A DNA stretch of 21,311 nucleotides from JBGPIK01 sp041484845. Lineage in GTDB: Bacteria; Desulfobacterota; Binatia; UBA9968. The notes beneath the pieces were generated by a model. It saw only the letters and a list, made by a program, of their open reading frames with translations, was not told the DNA's origin and did no database searches. Positions 7,824-15,052 of the stretch are shown one piece after another; position 1 is the first letter of the stretch; each line of letters starts with the position of its first letter. A program made the translations under genes and the position numbers. Location: contig JBGPIK010000072.1 of the NCBI GenBank assembly GCA_041484845.1, forward strand, positions 1 to 21,311, read 5' to 3'.

Positions 7824-7852
7824 TAGGTGTATGGCCTAACGATCTTTAAGAT
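7823..7852. promoter_or_regulatory. Two small inverted repeats upstream of the GNAT gene
   Basis: TTAGG-N7-CCTAA (7823-7839) overlaps the start codon, and ATCTTTAAGAT (7842-7852) is a perfect 5-1-5 palindrome 18 bp upstream of it. Either could be an operator. Both are short, and chance occurrence is possible. Confidence 0.25.
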
Positions 7853-8229
7853 AGGTCGATCCGGCTGTCGTATTGCTTGAGATAACCTAAGCGAAGAAAG
7901 GATTGCGATCAAGGTATCCCCCCTCAAATTACCCGTGAGTTGTTTCTATCAGAAATTGGAAAACAGTAAGCAGAAAGTCAAATTGTAGAAGTTTGAACCC
8001 AAGCCGCTCCCGCGAACAACTGGATTCGGCTGGTGCAAGTGCGATCGACTCGAGCAAAATAACTCAGAACCCACTCTCGTCCTCAGTTGGGATTCGAGCT
8101 TGATCGATGATATGAGTCGATCGGGGTATTTGCAGCAGCTTTACGCAAAATAAAGCCCCCTTTTCTCGAATAAAAAAGGACGCGGTTCTAGCGGAGATCA
8201 AGCGGGCCGCACAAATGAGAGGAAATGCC
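7824..8229. other. Divergent intergenic region between GNAT and binding protein
   Basis: About 400 bp between divergently transcribed genes. It contains the two small palindromes near 7823-7852 and repeat copy A (7891-8075). Near 8159-8178 there is a CCTTTT...AAAAAGG inverted repeat of unknown meaning. I could not place a convincing promoter for the plus-strand gene. Confidence 0.5.
7891..8075 (+). repeat. Dispersed repeat, copy A (full length, diverged right end)
   Basis: Full-length copy. It shares the far-left GCGAAGAA...GCGATCAA block with copy E, then AATTACCCGTGAGTTGTTTC, then GTAGAAGTTTGAACCCAAGCCGCTCCC, then GGATTCGGCTGGTGCAAGTG and the AAAATAACTC end. It lies upstream of the plus-strand binding protein gene. 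Its right end (GACTCGAGCA) is the most diverged of the five. Confidence 0.75.
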
Positions 8230-9228
8230 ATGATGAAAAATCGGACGATTCTTACTATTATTCTTCTAGATCTGCTTTTAATCCTCCCTGTTGGTGTCGA
8301 GGCGCAAGTAACCAAGCTCAACATTGCCTATACGGCGACCAGCCCTTATCAGGCGGTCCTTATTATTACCAAAGATGCGGGCTTTTTCCGCAAGAACAAT
8401 TTGGATGTCTCCCTCATCTTCACGGCCGGAGGCTCACTGGGGATCCAATCCATGCTCGGAGGAGATGTCGCGATGACCATGGCCGATGGGTCGGCATCGG
8501 TTTCCGCCGCTCTTGCCGGGGTGGATGTAGCCGTTATCGCGAGTTTTCTCAATACCTTTCCTTACAGCCTCGTCTCCTTGCCGGAGATAAAAAAGGTGAA
8601 TCAACTGGTTGGAGGGAAAATCGCTGTGAGCCGGTTTGGCAGCGCAACCGACCTCGGTGTGCGGATGGCCCTAGCCAAGGTCGGCCTGAATCCTGAAAAG
8701 GATATCACCCTTCTACAAATCGGAGCGCAGACCGCCCGATTTGCGGCGCTGCAATCAAAGAGTGTCCAGGCGACCATCATCACCCCTCCTTTTACACTCA
8801 CTGCCCGAAAGATGGGTTTTAATACCCTGCTCGACATGGCCCAATTGGATATCCCCTATCAGCTCACCGCGCTGATTGCCTCGAGATCTTATATGAGCAC
8901 GCACCACGATATCGTGATGGCCGTGATCCGCTCTTTGGTGGAAGGAATCCATTTCTACAAAACGGACAAAGAAGCGAGCATCAAAATCATGGGAAAATAT
9001 CTGAATACCAACGATCGTGAAGCCCTGGAGGAGACCTACAGGGAGATCGCCTTGAAAATTGTCCCCGAGAAACCCTATCCGACCCTTCCCGGCATACAGA
9101 CCATTCTCGACGAACTTGCAAAGAAGAACCCAAAAGCCAAGACGGCGCGACCGGAGAACTTTGTCGATTCGAGCTTCGTGAAGAAATTCGATGATGAAGG
9201 ATTCATTGACCGGCTGTACAAACACTGA
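8230..9228 (+). CDS. ABC transporter substrate-binding protein, NMT1/NitT-TauT family
   Basis: A third periplasmic binding protein, 332 residues, with a signal peptide ending near residue 25 (VGVEA, then QVTKLNIAY). Family signs are ITKDAGFFRKNNLDVSLIF, GGSLGIQSMLGGDVAMTMADG, RMALAKVGLNPEKDI and the ending NFVDSSFVKKFDDEGFIDRLYKH. An in-frame ATG exists at 8215, but AGAGGA at 8218-8223 is correctly spaced for 8230 (or the adjacent ATG at 8233), so I chose 8230. It is the only plus-strand gene between a minus-strand block and the VOC gene. It is flanked by repeat copies A and B and has no ABC partner beside it. It is a clear paralog of the protein at 3639-4634. The ligand is unknown. Confidence 0.92.
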   Translation: MMKNRTILTIILLDLLLILPVGVEAQVTKLNIAYTATSPYQAVLIITKDAGFFRKNNLDVSLIFTAGGSLGIQSMLGGDVAMTMADGSASVSAALAGVDVAVIASFLNTFPYSLVSLPEIKKVNQLVGGKIAVSRFGSATDLGVRMALAKVGLNPEKDITLLQIGAQTARFAALQSKSVQATIITPPFTLTARKMGFNTLLDMAQLDIPYQLTALIASRSYMSTHHDIVMAVIRSLVEGIHFYKTDKEASIKIMGKYLNTNDREALEETYREIALKIVPEKPYPTLPGIQTILDELAKKNPKAKTARPENFVDSSFVKKFDDEGFIDRLYKH

Positions 9229-9286
9229 GCCGGCCTCGCACATGACCTCACGTCAAGAGCTAAAAGCGGACCCGTTTCAATTCCCG

Positions 9287-9367
9287 CGAGCCGCTTCCAC
9301 GATCAACGGGATTCGACTGTCGCAAGTGTGATCGAGTCGAACAAGATAACTCAATACTCAGGCGCCC
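9287..9367 (+). repeat. Dispersed repeat, copy B (right half only)
   Basis: Only the right half is recognisable: CCGCTTCCACGATCAAC through GATCGAGTCGAACAAGATAAC to CAATACTCAGGC. By hand count it matches copy D at 61 of 66 positions (9298-9363 against 14877-14942). The left half is lost or too diverged. It lies just after the binding protein stop and before the 3' end of the VOC gene. Confidence 0.75.
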
Positions 9368-9489
9368 CCGGGAATTATGCCCGGCTGGAAGCTTTCCGAG
9401 GATCGCCCGCTATTTCGCGTATGCCACTGGCGCACCGACACCCTAGTGTCATCCACTCGATTTACCGGGTCGTCGCGGCATTTGATTTG

Positions 9490-9921
9490 TCAGCGCGGAT
9501 GGCGCGCCGTTCCGGCCCAGCCGGTTTCGGAAACATCGATGATCACGCCGTCGGGCGCACTGTATTTAACTTCAGCGTTGATATGCGCCGGCAGCCCTTT
9601 CCCCAGTCCGAGCGCATCATTGATATCGTCGCGAATCGACGCTCCCGCGGCGGCGAGCTGCATATCGGTATCGGCTAGTTTGTCGACTTCGAAGCCGATG
9701 TGATGCAGTCCCGTATACGCCTTACCCGCGGGCACGCCGGCGGTTTGGTCGTTTTTGAATTTTAATATGGCAAGGTTGATGTCTCCGTCAGTGAGGTGGT
9801 AACCACGCGCGCCCGGACTGTTGATCTTAGCGATTTCACGCAAGCCGAACACTTCGATGTAGAACTTTGCGGTTTTGTCGGGGTCCTGAGTTGCGATCGC
9901 GATATGTTTTATCTTCGCCAT
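9490..9921 (-). CDS. VOC superfamily protein (glyoxalase/bleomycin resistance/dioxygenase fold)
   Basis: A 143-residue cytoplasmic protein of the vicinal oxygen chelate fold. It starts IKHIAIATQDPDKTAKFYIEVFGL, the first beta-alpha-beta-beta-beta module, and the second module begins GLHHIGFEVDKL. Possible metal ligands are His6, His73 or His74 and Glu132 (IDVSETGW), matching the family's His/His/Glu pattern. The start is the ATG at 9921, which has a strong AGGGAGG ribosome binding site 4-5 nt upstream. The open frame continues further upstream without a better start. It could be a lactoylglutathione lyase-like, epimerase or dioxygenase-like enzyme; sequence alone does not decide. Confidence 0.9.
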   Translation of the reverse strand: MAKIKHIAIATQDPDKTAKFYIEVFGLREIAKINSPGARGYHLTDGDINLAILKFKNDQTAGVPAGKAYTGLHHIGFEVDKLADTDMQLAAAGASIRDDINDALGLGKGLPAHINAEVKYSAPDGVIIDVSETGWAGTARHPR

Positions 9922-9962
9922 GGGACCTCCCTCTGAGCGGGTATCAATAACTCTAGGACGAT

Positions 9963-9992
9963 AGCATAGTCGAAATCCCTTTGTCGATTCAA
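9963..9992 (-). promoter_or_regulatory. Promoter of the VOC gene
   Basis: On the minus strand TTGAAT (9987-9992), an 18-bp spacer and TATGCT (9963-9968) each match the consensus at 4 of 6 bases. The predicted start near 9956 gives a leader of about 35 nt containing the Shine-Dalgarno. Confidence 0.4.
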
Positions 9993-10143
9993 GAAAAGCA
10001 ACCAGGCAAGGAACATTGACAGGCGATTTCTCGACGAGATGACCAGGAGCCGTTTCTTTGACAAATCCCCTCGGTAAAAACAGCAAAAGAAAAAACGCGA
10101 CCCTCTTGTGTCATGCAAAATTCGAATCTAATGGGCGACGATA

Positions 10144-10692
10144 CTAACCGGTAGGAGATCGGGGACCTTTGCCCTCCTCTCCTTTCCACTGCGCGATCAC
10201 ATCTGTATAGGGTTTCCAAGGGTTGAGTCGGCGATTCTCGGCTACAACCGTGATGAAGTTCTGCAAGGCTTGGTACCAGTTCTCGAGGGGCTGTTTGAAG
10301 GAGTCTCTAATCATGGCTTCGTCTGCGACCAGGTTTAGGTATGATGCCGAAACAAGCTCGAAATAATTCAGCAGCTCGATCAGGTGAAATTTCAGCTCCC
10401 AATACGGCTCTCCAGACTTGCTTGCGTATATTTCCAACGCCAGCTGTTTCGTTATCTCGGCGATCTTTTTACTTTGTTTATCAACATCAATGAGTCCCGG
10501 CAGCAGTGCTTCTACGGCTTTTCGGTGGACCAAGGTTTGAGGATTCCAATCCTCGACGAGCTTCACTGCGTATTGGCGCCGGTTCCAATCGTGGTTGGCC
10601 CTAAGTGCTCGATAGGCAATAAAAACACCTATAGCGGTTGCCACCGTACCTAATGCGGTAATGGTATGAAAAACAGTGTCGGCGTCTAGCAT
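10144..10692 (-). CDS. Membrane-anchored protein of unknown function (DUF4760-like)
   Basis: A 182-residue protein with one N-terminal transmembrane helix (about residues 9-28, TALGTVATAIGVFIAYRAL) followed by RANHDWNRRQYAVKLVEDW and a long helical cytoplasmic part. This layout, a short membrane segment then RxNHxWNRR and helices ending in an ELLNYFE block, resembles proteins annotated as DUF4760; I give that from memory. The role of that family is not established. The ATG at 10692 has GAGG 6 nt upstream. It stands alone: 222 bp separate it from the VOC gene and 473 bp from the ThDP enzyme gene. Confidence 0.75.
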   Translation of the reverse strand: MLDADTVFHTITALGTVATAIGVFIAYRALRANHDWNRRQYAVKLVEDWNPQTLVHRKAVEALLPGLIDVDKQSKKIAEITKQLALEIYASKSGEPYWELKFHLIELLNYFELVSASYLNLVADEAMIRDSFKQPLENWYQALQNFITVVAENRRLNPWKPYTDVIAQWKGEEGKGPRSPTG

Positions 10693-11165
10693 AGTGAACC
10701 TCGTCGAACGCTTTGGTTATTTCGCATCACCCTCTCACTCACCAGCATCGCCGGAAGTCCTGATTCGCGTAGCTCAGCTCTCGATTAGTTTATCTCAGTT
10801 CAGCACGTCTCGTTAAGACTGTTGTGGTAGACGACGCAGCAAAAGTCCGGGGATCGAACCGCACGGCTAAAAGCAAAATTGCACATAAAATATGACCAGT
10901 TAACAAACGGTGTCAAGGGGAAGGGAAAGCGGGGGTTGTTTCTACCAAAAATCGGACAGTAGTAAGGCGGAAAATTGAACCGTAAAAGTTTAACCCAAGC
11001 CGCTCCCACGATGAATCGGTTTCGGCGGTTGCAAGTGTGATCGGGTCGAACAAAATAACTCAATACGCAGGCCCGATGGTAGACCCTCAACTTACCCCCC
11101 TAACTGTCTTTCCATCCGACATTGCGCACAAGCAACCGGTTAAGATCTCGGCTTCATACGACAGC
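10693..11165. other. Intergenic gap with repeat copy C
   Basis: About 470 bp between two minus-strand genes. It holds repeat copy C (10931-11073). A tRNA-like T-arm string on the minus strand near 10845-10862 does not extend to a tRNA. No gene is supported. Confidence 0.5.
10931..11073 (+). repeat. Dispersed repeat, copy C
   Basis: Runs from GGGGGTTGTTTCTACCA through AAAAGTTTAACCCAAGCCGCTCCCACGAT to GCAAGTGTGATCGGGTCGAAC, AAAATAACTCAATACGCAGGCCC. It has a 1-nt deletion relative to A and D in the TTTGAACCC block and lacks the AAATTACC left end. It lies between the unknown membrane protein and the 3' end of the ThDP enzyme gene. Confidence 0.75.
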
Positions 11166-12791
11166 CTAATCCAGCTTTACATCCACAACCACAAAATCGT
11201 CCGACGCTAGCGCCTGCTGGAAAACCGGCTTTAGCTCTTCTTTGTGCGTGACCGCGAAGCCTTTGGCGCCATACAGCTCGGCGAGACGTAGGAGGTCGGG
11301 GATGAAGAGCTCGGTGCCGATGACGCGGCCTTGATATGTTTTCATCTGGTCGCGTTTCATGCCGCCGTAGGCGTTGTTGCGCAGGATCAGAACGAAGACG
11401 GGGATCTTGTGATAGGTCGCGGTGGCGAGCTCTTGTTGCTCCATCATGAACGAGCCGTCGCCGGTGACGCAAATCACGCGGGCGTCGGGGCGGCCGAGCT
11501 TGACGCCCATCGCCGTCGCTAGCGCAGTACCGATGGCGCGGAACTCGCCGGCGTGAATGATCGGGTTCACGGCGTCGATGCCGCGCAGGGTGTCGCCGGT
11601 CATGCCCGAAGTCGTCAGGATTTCATTGCCGGTAAGCAGGTCGTTGAGCGCGCGCATCACCGATTCATAGGTTAAACCCCTGTTGGCGGGTTTCTGGTCA
11701 ATCTCGTTTTTCCACGCCTGCTTCGCTTGCTGGATCGCTTGTGCTCTTCCGCTATTCGCCGGCGGCTTGGGCCGGCGCTTCTTGGCTTCGTCGATGATCG
11801 CGCGCAAGGCGATTTTAGCGTCGGCTGTAATCGACAATGCAGTCGGATAGTTGCGGCCAAGCTCATCCGGATCGGTGTCGATCTGCACGATTTTTGCCGT
11901 TTCGGGGATAATCTCATGCCCGAAGCGCATGGTTGTGCCTTCGCTGAAAGTTGCGCCGAGGGCGAGAATCAAATCGGCTTCTTGGAAAAATTTGCGCGCG
12001 TAGGGGCGGCCGCCGAAACCGAGGCAGCCGAGGGCAAGCCGGTGATTCTCAGGAAAGACGCCTTTGGCCGTGTAGCTCGCTGCAACCGGCAGCGATAGCA
12101 GCTCGGCGAGCTCGCGCACTTCTTCGCGCGCGCCGGCCCAATCGACGCCGGTACCGGCGAGCACCACCGGCGTGGTGGCCTGGAGCAAAAGATCGACGGC
12201 TGCTTGCGCCGCGCCGGCATCCATCGCCGGGGCGACCGGTTCGGCGCCGGGCGCGAAGCGCAACGGCTCGGGCAGCTGGGCGTGCTGCAAATCTTCGGGG
12301 ACGATTAAAAAGACCGGACCCTGACGGCCGCGGGTGGTTTGGCGGAACATCGAGTCCAACAGCGGTCCCAATTCTTCGATGCGCTCGAGCTTGGCGCTGT
12401 GCTTGGTGATCGATTGAAACATCCGAACATGTTCCATGCCGTGGAACGACGAGAACCGCCCTTTCGCCGAGGCGGCGGTGTCGATGTCCGACGAGATGAC
12501 GAACAGCGGCACGGATTCCTTATGAGCTTGCGCCACGGCGGTGGCGATGTTGGTTGCGCCGCCGCCCGCAGAGACTAAACAAACGGCCGGCTTTTTGGTC
12601 GCGCGCGCGTAGCCGAGCGCCATGTTGCCGGCGCCGCCTTCATGCTGCGCGTTGACCAAGCGCATCGGCGGCCGCCTGGCGATGGCGTCGCCGATCGCGA
12701 AGGAAGTGTGGGCGAGCACGCCGAAAATATTTTCTACGCCTCGTGAGCGTAAATATTCAACCAAAGCATCGGCAACATTGGTTCCAGCCAT
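11166..12791 (-). CDS. Thiamine-diphosphate-dependent enzyme, acetolactate synthase large-subunit-like
   Basis: A 541-residue cytoplasmic enzyme of the ThDP decarboxylase/synthase family with the usual three domains. The N-terminal pyrimidine-binding domain has the catalytic glutamate in NAQHEGGAGNMA (Glu51). A central domain follows at about 190-330. The C-terminal diphosphate-binding domain has the GDGS motif at 444-447 with the closing NNAYGG at 472-477. Related enzymes make acetolactate or decarboxylate benzoylformate, oxalyl-CoA or sulfopyruvate. The N-terminal pair GVLAHTS and the lack of an adjacent small subunit argue against the biosynthetic IlvB, so the reaction is open. The ATG at 12791 follows a TTGGAGG ribosome binding site by 6 nt. 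It stands alone on its strand. Confidence 0.92.
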   Translation of the reverse strand: MAGTNVADALVEYLRSRGVENIFGVLAHTSFAIGDAIARRPPMRLVNAQHEGGAGNMALGYARATKKPAVCLVSAGGGATNIATAVAQAHKESVPLFVISSDIDTAASAKGRFSSFHGMEHVRMFQSITKHSAKLERIEELGPLLDSMFRQTTRGRQGPVFLIVPEDLQHAQLPEPLRFAPGAEPVAPAMDAGAAQAAVDLLLQATTPVVLAGTGVDWAGAREEVRELAELLSLPVAASYTAKGVFPENHRLALGCLGFGGRPYARKFFQEADLILALGATFSEGTTMRFGHEIIPETAKIVQIDTDPDELGRNYPTALSITADAKIALRAIIDEAKKRRPKPPANSGRAQAIQQAKQAWKNEIDQKPANRGLTYESVMRALNDLLTGNEILTTSGMTGDTLRGIDAVNPIIHAGEFRAIGTALATAMGVKLGRPDARVICVTGDGSFMMEQQELATATYHKIPVFVLILRNNAYGGMKRDQMKTYQGRVIGTELFIPDLLRLAELYGAKGFAVTHKEELKPVFQQALASDDFVVVDVKLD

Positions 12792-12990
12792 CGTGCGCCT
12801 CCAAGGAATTCTCCGGACTGATTATTTCAGCGGCGAGGAAAAAGCAAATGGCCCGGGACGTGGCAATGAGACCGCTCATCTTACAGTCGATTCGGCCAGC
12901 GATGCACTTAACCGATCGAGGAAACACGGCTCTAAAGGAAAAGTGAATGATGGGAATGTCAAAGATGCGACCCTGGTTAGTCATTTTGTC

Positions 12991-13019
12991 TTTATATCAC
13001 GTTCAACACCTGCTATATT
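12991..13019 (+). promoter_or_regulatory. Promoter of the VapBC-type operon
   Basis: TTTATA (12991-12996, 4 of 6 to the -35 consensus), a 17-bp spacer, and TATATT (13014-13019, 5 of 6 to the -10 consensus). The predicted transcription start falls near 13026, inside the operator repeats. Confidence 0.5.
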
Positions 13020-13046
13020 GCATCGTTGTGATGCATCCTTGATGCA
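13019..13046 (+). promoter_or_regulatory. Candidate autoregulatory operator of the toxin-antitoxin operon
   Basis: Three related half-sites, TGCATC (13019), GATGCA (13030) and GATGCA (13041), start exactly 11 bp apart. The first two form an inverted repeat with a 5-bp centre and the third is a direct repeat of the second. They overlap the end of the -10 box and the start site. Ribbon-helix-helix antitoxins usually bind such arrays cooperatively, which makes autorepression likely. Confidence 0.55.
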
Positions 13047-13059
13047 CAGAGGAGTATCG

Positions 13060-13323
13060 ATGAAACCGATTACCTTACGAAGTGTTCCGCCGCGCGTTGC
13101 TAAAGCCATTCGCAGAGAAGCCGCAAGAAAGGGGCAGAGCATCAACAAGACCGTCATTAGCCTCTTGGAGGGTCGGCCGACCGTTAAAGAAAAAAAGCAG
13201 GGCCGAAAGATTCTACATCGTGAACTCGACAGCTTAGCCGGGTCGTGGTCCAAAAAGGAAGCCGCGGAATTTGACAAGACGCTAGCCGCGCAGCGCACCA
13301 TCGATCCGGACCTCTGGAAGTAA
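13060..13323 (+). CDS. VapB/FitA-like ribbon-helix-helix antitoxin
   Basis: An 87-residue DNA-binding antitoxin. The N-terminal MKPITLRSVPPRVAKAIRREAARKGQSINKTVISLL is a typical Arc/FitA-type ribbon-helix-helix: a beta strand with TLRSVPP, then two helices with a QSINKT turn. The C-terminal LDSLAGSWSKKEAAEFDKTLAAQR, ending in DPDLWK, is the toxin-binding tail seen in FitA/VapB partners of PIN toxins. I chose the ATG at 13060 because AGAGGAG lies 5 nt upstream and the protein then begins exactly with the fold. The open frame upstream to 12622 runs through the ThDP gene and the promoter and is not coding. Its TAA overlaps the toxin ATG (TAATG). Confidence 0.92.
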   Translation: MKPITLRSVPPRVAKAIRREAARKGQSINKTVISLLEGRPTVKEKKQGRKILHRELDSLAGSWSKKEAAEFDKTLAAQRTIDPDLWK

Positions 13324-13718
13324 TGCGGCTGCTGGTCGATACCTCAGCGTATTCGGGATTCATGCGCGGGCATCCTGAGATCAAGGGCGCCATTCAGGAG
13401 GCCGATGAGATCTATGTCAACTCGATTGTTCTTGGAGAGCTGGAAGCCGGGTTTATTAAAGGCCGACGCCAGCGAAGAAACGAAGCAGAATTGAAGCGAT
13501 TCCTTGGCTCACCGCGAGTCAAGCTTGTCGACGTTACCGAGGATACCGCGGAGCGATACGCGGTCATTCTAAATTTTCTCTGGCGGGCGGGAACTCCTAT
13601 CCCGACAAACGACATTTGGATCGCCGCCAGCGCCATGGAGCACGGCCTCGAAGTGTTGACGACCGACGATCACTACCAAAAAGTGTCTCAAATCCTGGTG
13701 AAATACTTTCCTCTATAG
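13323..13718 (+). CDS. VapC/FitB-like PIN-domain ribonuclease toxin
   Basis: A 131-residue PIN-domain toxin, the usual size. The acidic active-site residues are visible: Asp6 in LLVDTSAYSGF, Glu39 in IVLGELEAGF, Asp97 in PTNDIWIAASA and Asp115 or Asp116 in VLTTDDHY. VapC toxins are Mg-dependent endoribonucleases that cut tRNA or rRNA and are held inactive by the cognate antitoxin. All key residues are present, so it should be functional. The ATG shares one base with the antitoxin stop, showing translational coupling. It could serve plasmid-style addiction, stress or anti-phage roles; none is shown here. Confidence 0.93.
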   Translation: MRLLVDTSAYSGFMRGHPEIKGAIQEADEIYVNSIVLGELEAGFIKGRRQRRNEAELKRFLGSPRVKLVDVTEDTAERYAVILNFLWRAGTPIPTNDIWIAASAMEHGLEVLTTDDHYQKVSQILVKYFPL

Positions 13719-14107
13719 GATTCCAGCATGAGAGAGATGCGGTGATTAACTCGTTAGAAAAATTTTCGGTGTTCTTAGGATCTCTCGTTTCGGCATTTCT
13801 AGAATTTTCGAAACGTGGAAACGTCAGGGATACGAATTTTCGAACACGGTAGAGACGCAAGGTCCCAAATATTTCCCCCGTGGGTGGCCGGACATAGCAA
13901 AACCAGAGATTTCCTCGTTCATCCATGCAAGCCGAACTCCAATATTTTCGCTGATAAATTCCGGAGCGAAAAATCGTGATCACCTCTACGGCTCAGAAAG
14001 TACCTAAGTCGGGATTTGACCTCGGAACTTCGCAACGGCCTGGGGAATGGCAAAGGCCACAGCAAATAGCTAAAATTGACCTGAATCTATCCCGGAGGCA
14101 GATTGCC
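13719..14107. other. Non-coding stretch after the toxin gene
   Basis: About 390 bp. Short open frames on both strands carry no recognisable protein. It contains a direct repeat of GAATTTTCGAA at 13802-13812 and 13834-13844, 32 bp apart, within a TTCGAAA-rich section. No promoter or terminator was found with confidence. Confidence 0.5.
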
Positions 14108-14539
14108 GTGAACACGCGAAGACGATCATTTCTAATCTTCTCTCTCCTTGCCGGTGCGTGCTTATTAGATCGCGGCACAGCGCTGCCGCTGGACGTGAAT
14201 CGTCCAGCGCACTTTCTACCGGAGGAGCGTCAGATCATCGAGCAATACTACCGTCAGGGGAACAAAGGCAAAGCGAAAGGACTCCCTCCAGGCTTGGCCA
14301 AACGCGACGGCAATCTGCCTCCGGGTTTACAAAAACATTTGGAAAAAAACGGTCAGCTCCCACTCGGTTTGCAAAAGCGGCTCGAACCGCTACCGGTTGA
14401 TTTGGATCGCCGGCTGCCGCGGCTGCCCGAATATTGGGAACGAGCGGTACTGGAAAGGGACGTTATCCTGATCGACCGCCGGACCAATCGCATTCTGGAT
14501 ATCATCGAAAACATCATTGCCCTCGCCACCGGGCAGTAA
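14108..14539 (+). CDS. CigR/RcnB-like exported protein with LPPGLxK repeats
   Basis: A 143-residue exported protein. The GTG at 14108 is chosen over the earlier ATG at 13976 because CGGAGG lies 10 nt upstream and a signal peptide (RRRSFLIFSLLAGACLLDRGTA) follows directly. The mature part has three spaced repeats, GLPPGLAKR, NLPPGLQKH and QLPLGLQKR, then a YWERAVLERDVILIDRRTNRILDII ending. This arrangement is that of CigR-family and RcnB-domain periplasmic proteins. CigR is an inner-membrane anti-virulence factor in Salmonella, and RcnB is linked to nickel/cobalt homeostasis. Which role applies here cannot be read. The LAGAC string is a poor lipobox, so soluble or membrane-anchored forms are both possible. 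Confidence 0.8.
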   Translation: MNTRRRSFLIFSLLAGACLLDRGTALPLDVNRPAHFLPEERQIIEQYYRQGNKGKAKGLPPGLAKRDGNLPPGLQKHLEKNGQLPLGLQKRLEPLPVDLDRRLPRLPEYWERAVLERDVILIDRRTNRILDIIENIIALATGQ

Positions 14540-14551
14540 CGCTGCGTTCGC

Positions 14552-14580
14552 GGCCACCGGCCCGGACCGCGCTGGTGGCC
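14552..14580 (+). terminator. Hairpin after the CigR-like gene, possible terminator
   Basis: GGCCACC and GGTGGCC form a perfect 7-bp GC-rich stem 12 nt after the stop codon. The nearest T-run (GTTTTTTA) comes about 20 nt after the stem, so it is not a classic intrinsic terminator. It may act with Rho or protect the mRNA 3' end. Confidence 0.35.
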
Positions 14581-14783
14581 CATTACTGCTACTTCGCCTT
14601 GTTTTTTATCTAAGTCTCACCGAAAAAGTACCGTCAAAAAGATTGTTCATTGGAACCGGTGAGGGATTTGGGTTTTTGTAAACTAAACTGCAATTCGATT
14701 GTCGTGACAGGGTCATGAAAAGGCTTATGACGCATCGCGATGGAGCCGAGGCGGTCCGGAGAGAGAGTCAGCGTCACTGAACC

Positions 14784-14946
14784 ATCGATCAAATTACCCG
14801 CGGGTTGTTTCTAACACGAATTGGACAGCACTAACGCAGAAAGTCGAATCGTAGAAGTTTGAACCCAAGCTTCTCCCACGATCAACCGGATTCGGCTGTT
14901 GCACGTGTGATCGAGTCGAACAAAATAACTCAATACTCAGGCCCGC
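14784..14946 (+). repeat. Dispersed repeat, copy D (best reference copy)
   Basis: The best-preserved copy. It begins ATCGATCAAATTACCCGCGG, passes GTTGTTTCTAACACGAATTGG, GTAGAAGTTTGAACCCAAGC, GGATTCGGCTGTTGCACGTG and GATCGAGTCGAACAAAATAA, and ends near CAATACTCAGGCCCGCCCC. It lies between the CigR-like gene and the mlaC-like gene. Confidence 0.8.
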
Positions 14947-15052
14947 CCCTCATTCTAATTGTTCGTGTCGAGAGGGTCTTCGCCGTTTGACGTCCGCCGG
15001 GTGTCTTGACGTTGAGCCGACGATGACCTTCTGCTAAATGAGAGCGACGGCT

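Larger units (their letters stand above)
14540..15052. other. Intergenic gap with hairpin and repeat copy D
   Basis: About 510 bp between two plus-strand genes. It has the GGCCACC hairpin (14552-14580), repeat copy D (14784-14946) and about 100 bp before the mlaC-like gene in which I could not fix a promoter. No gene is seen. Confidence 0.5.

Noticed and set aside
8064..8324. 86-codon minus-strand frame across the start of the binding protein
   Set aside because: It overlaps the signal peptide coding region of a well-supported gene and has no recognisable features.
10768..10866. tRNA-like strings: GCGTAGCTCAG on the plus strand and GGTTCGATCCCCGGA on the minus strand
   Set aside because: They are on opposite strands, the T-stem does not pair, and there is no acceptor or anticodon arm.
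12622..13059. Long upstream extension of the antitoxin frame
   Set aside because: It runs antisense through the ThDP enzyme gene and through the promoter and operator; the ribosome binding site and fold start at 13060.
13597..13983. 128-codon minus-strand frame opposite the toxin gene
   Set aside because: It has no recognisable family, overlaps the VapC active-site coding region, and lacks a ribosome binding site.
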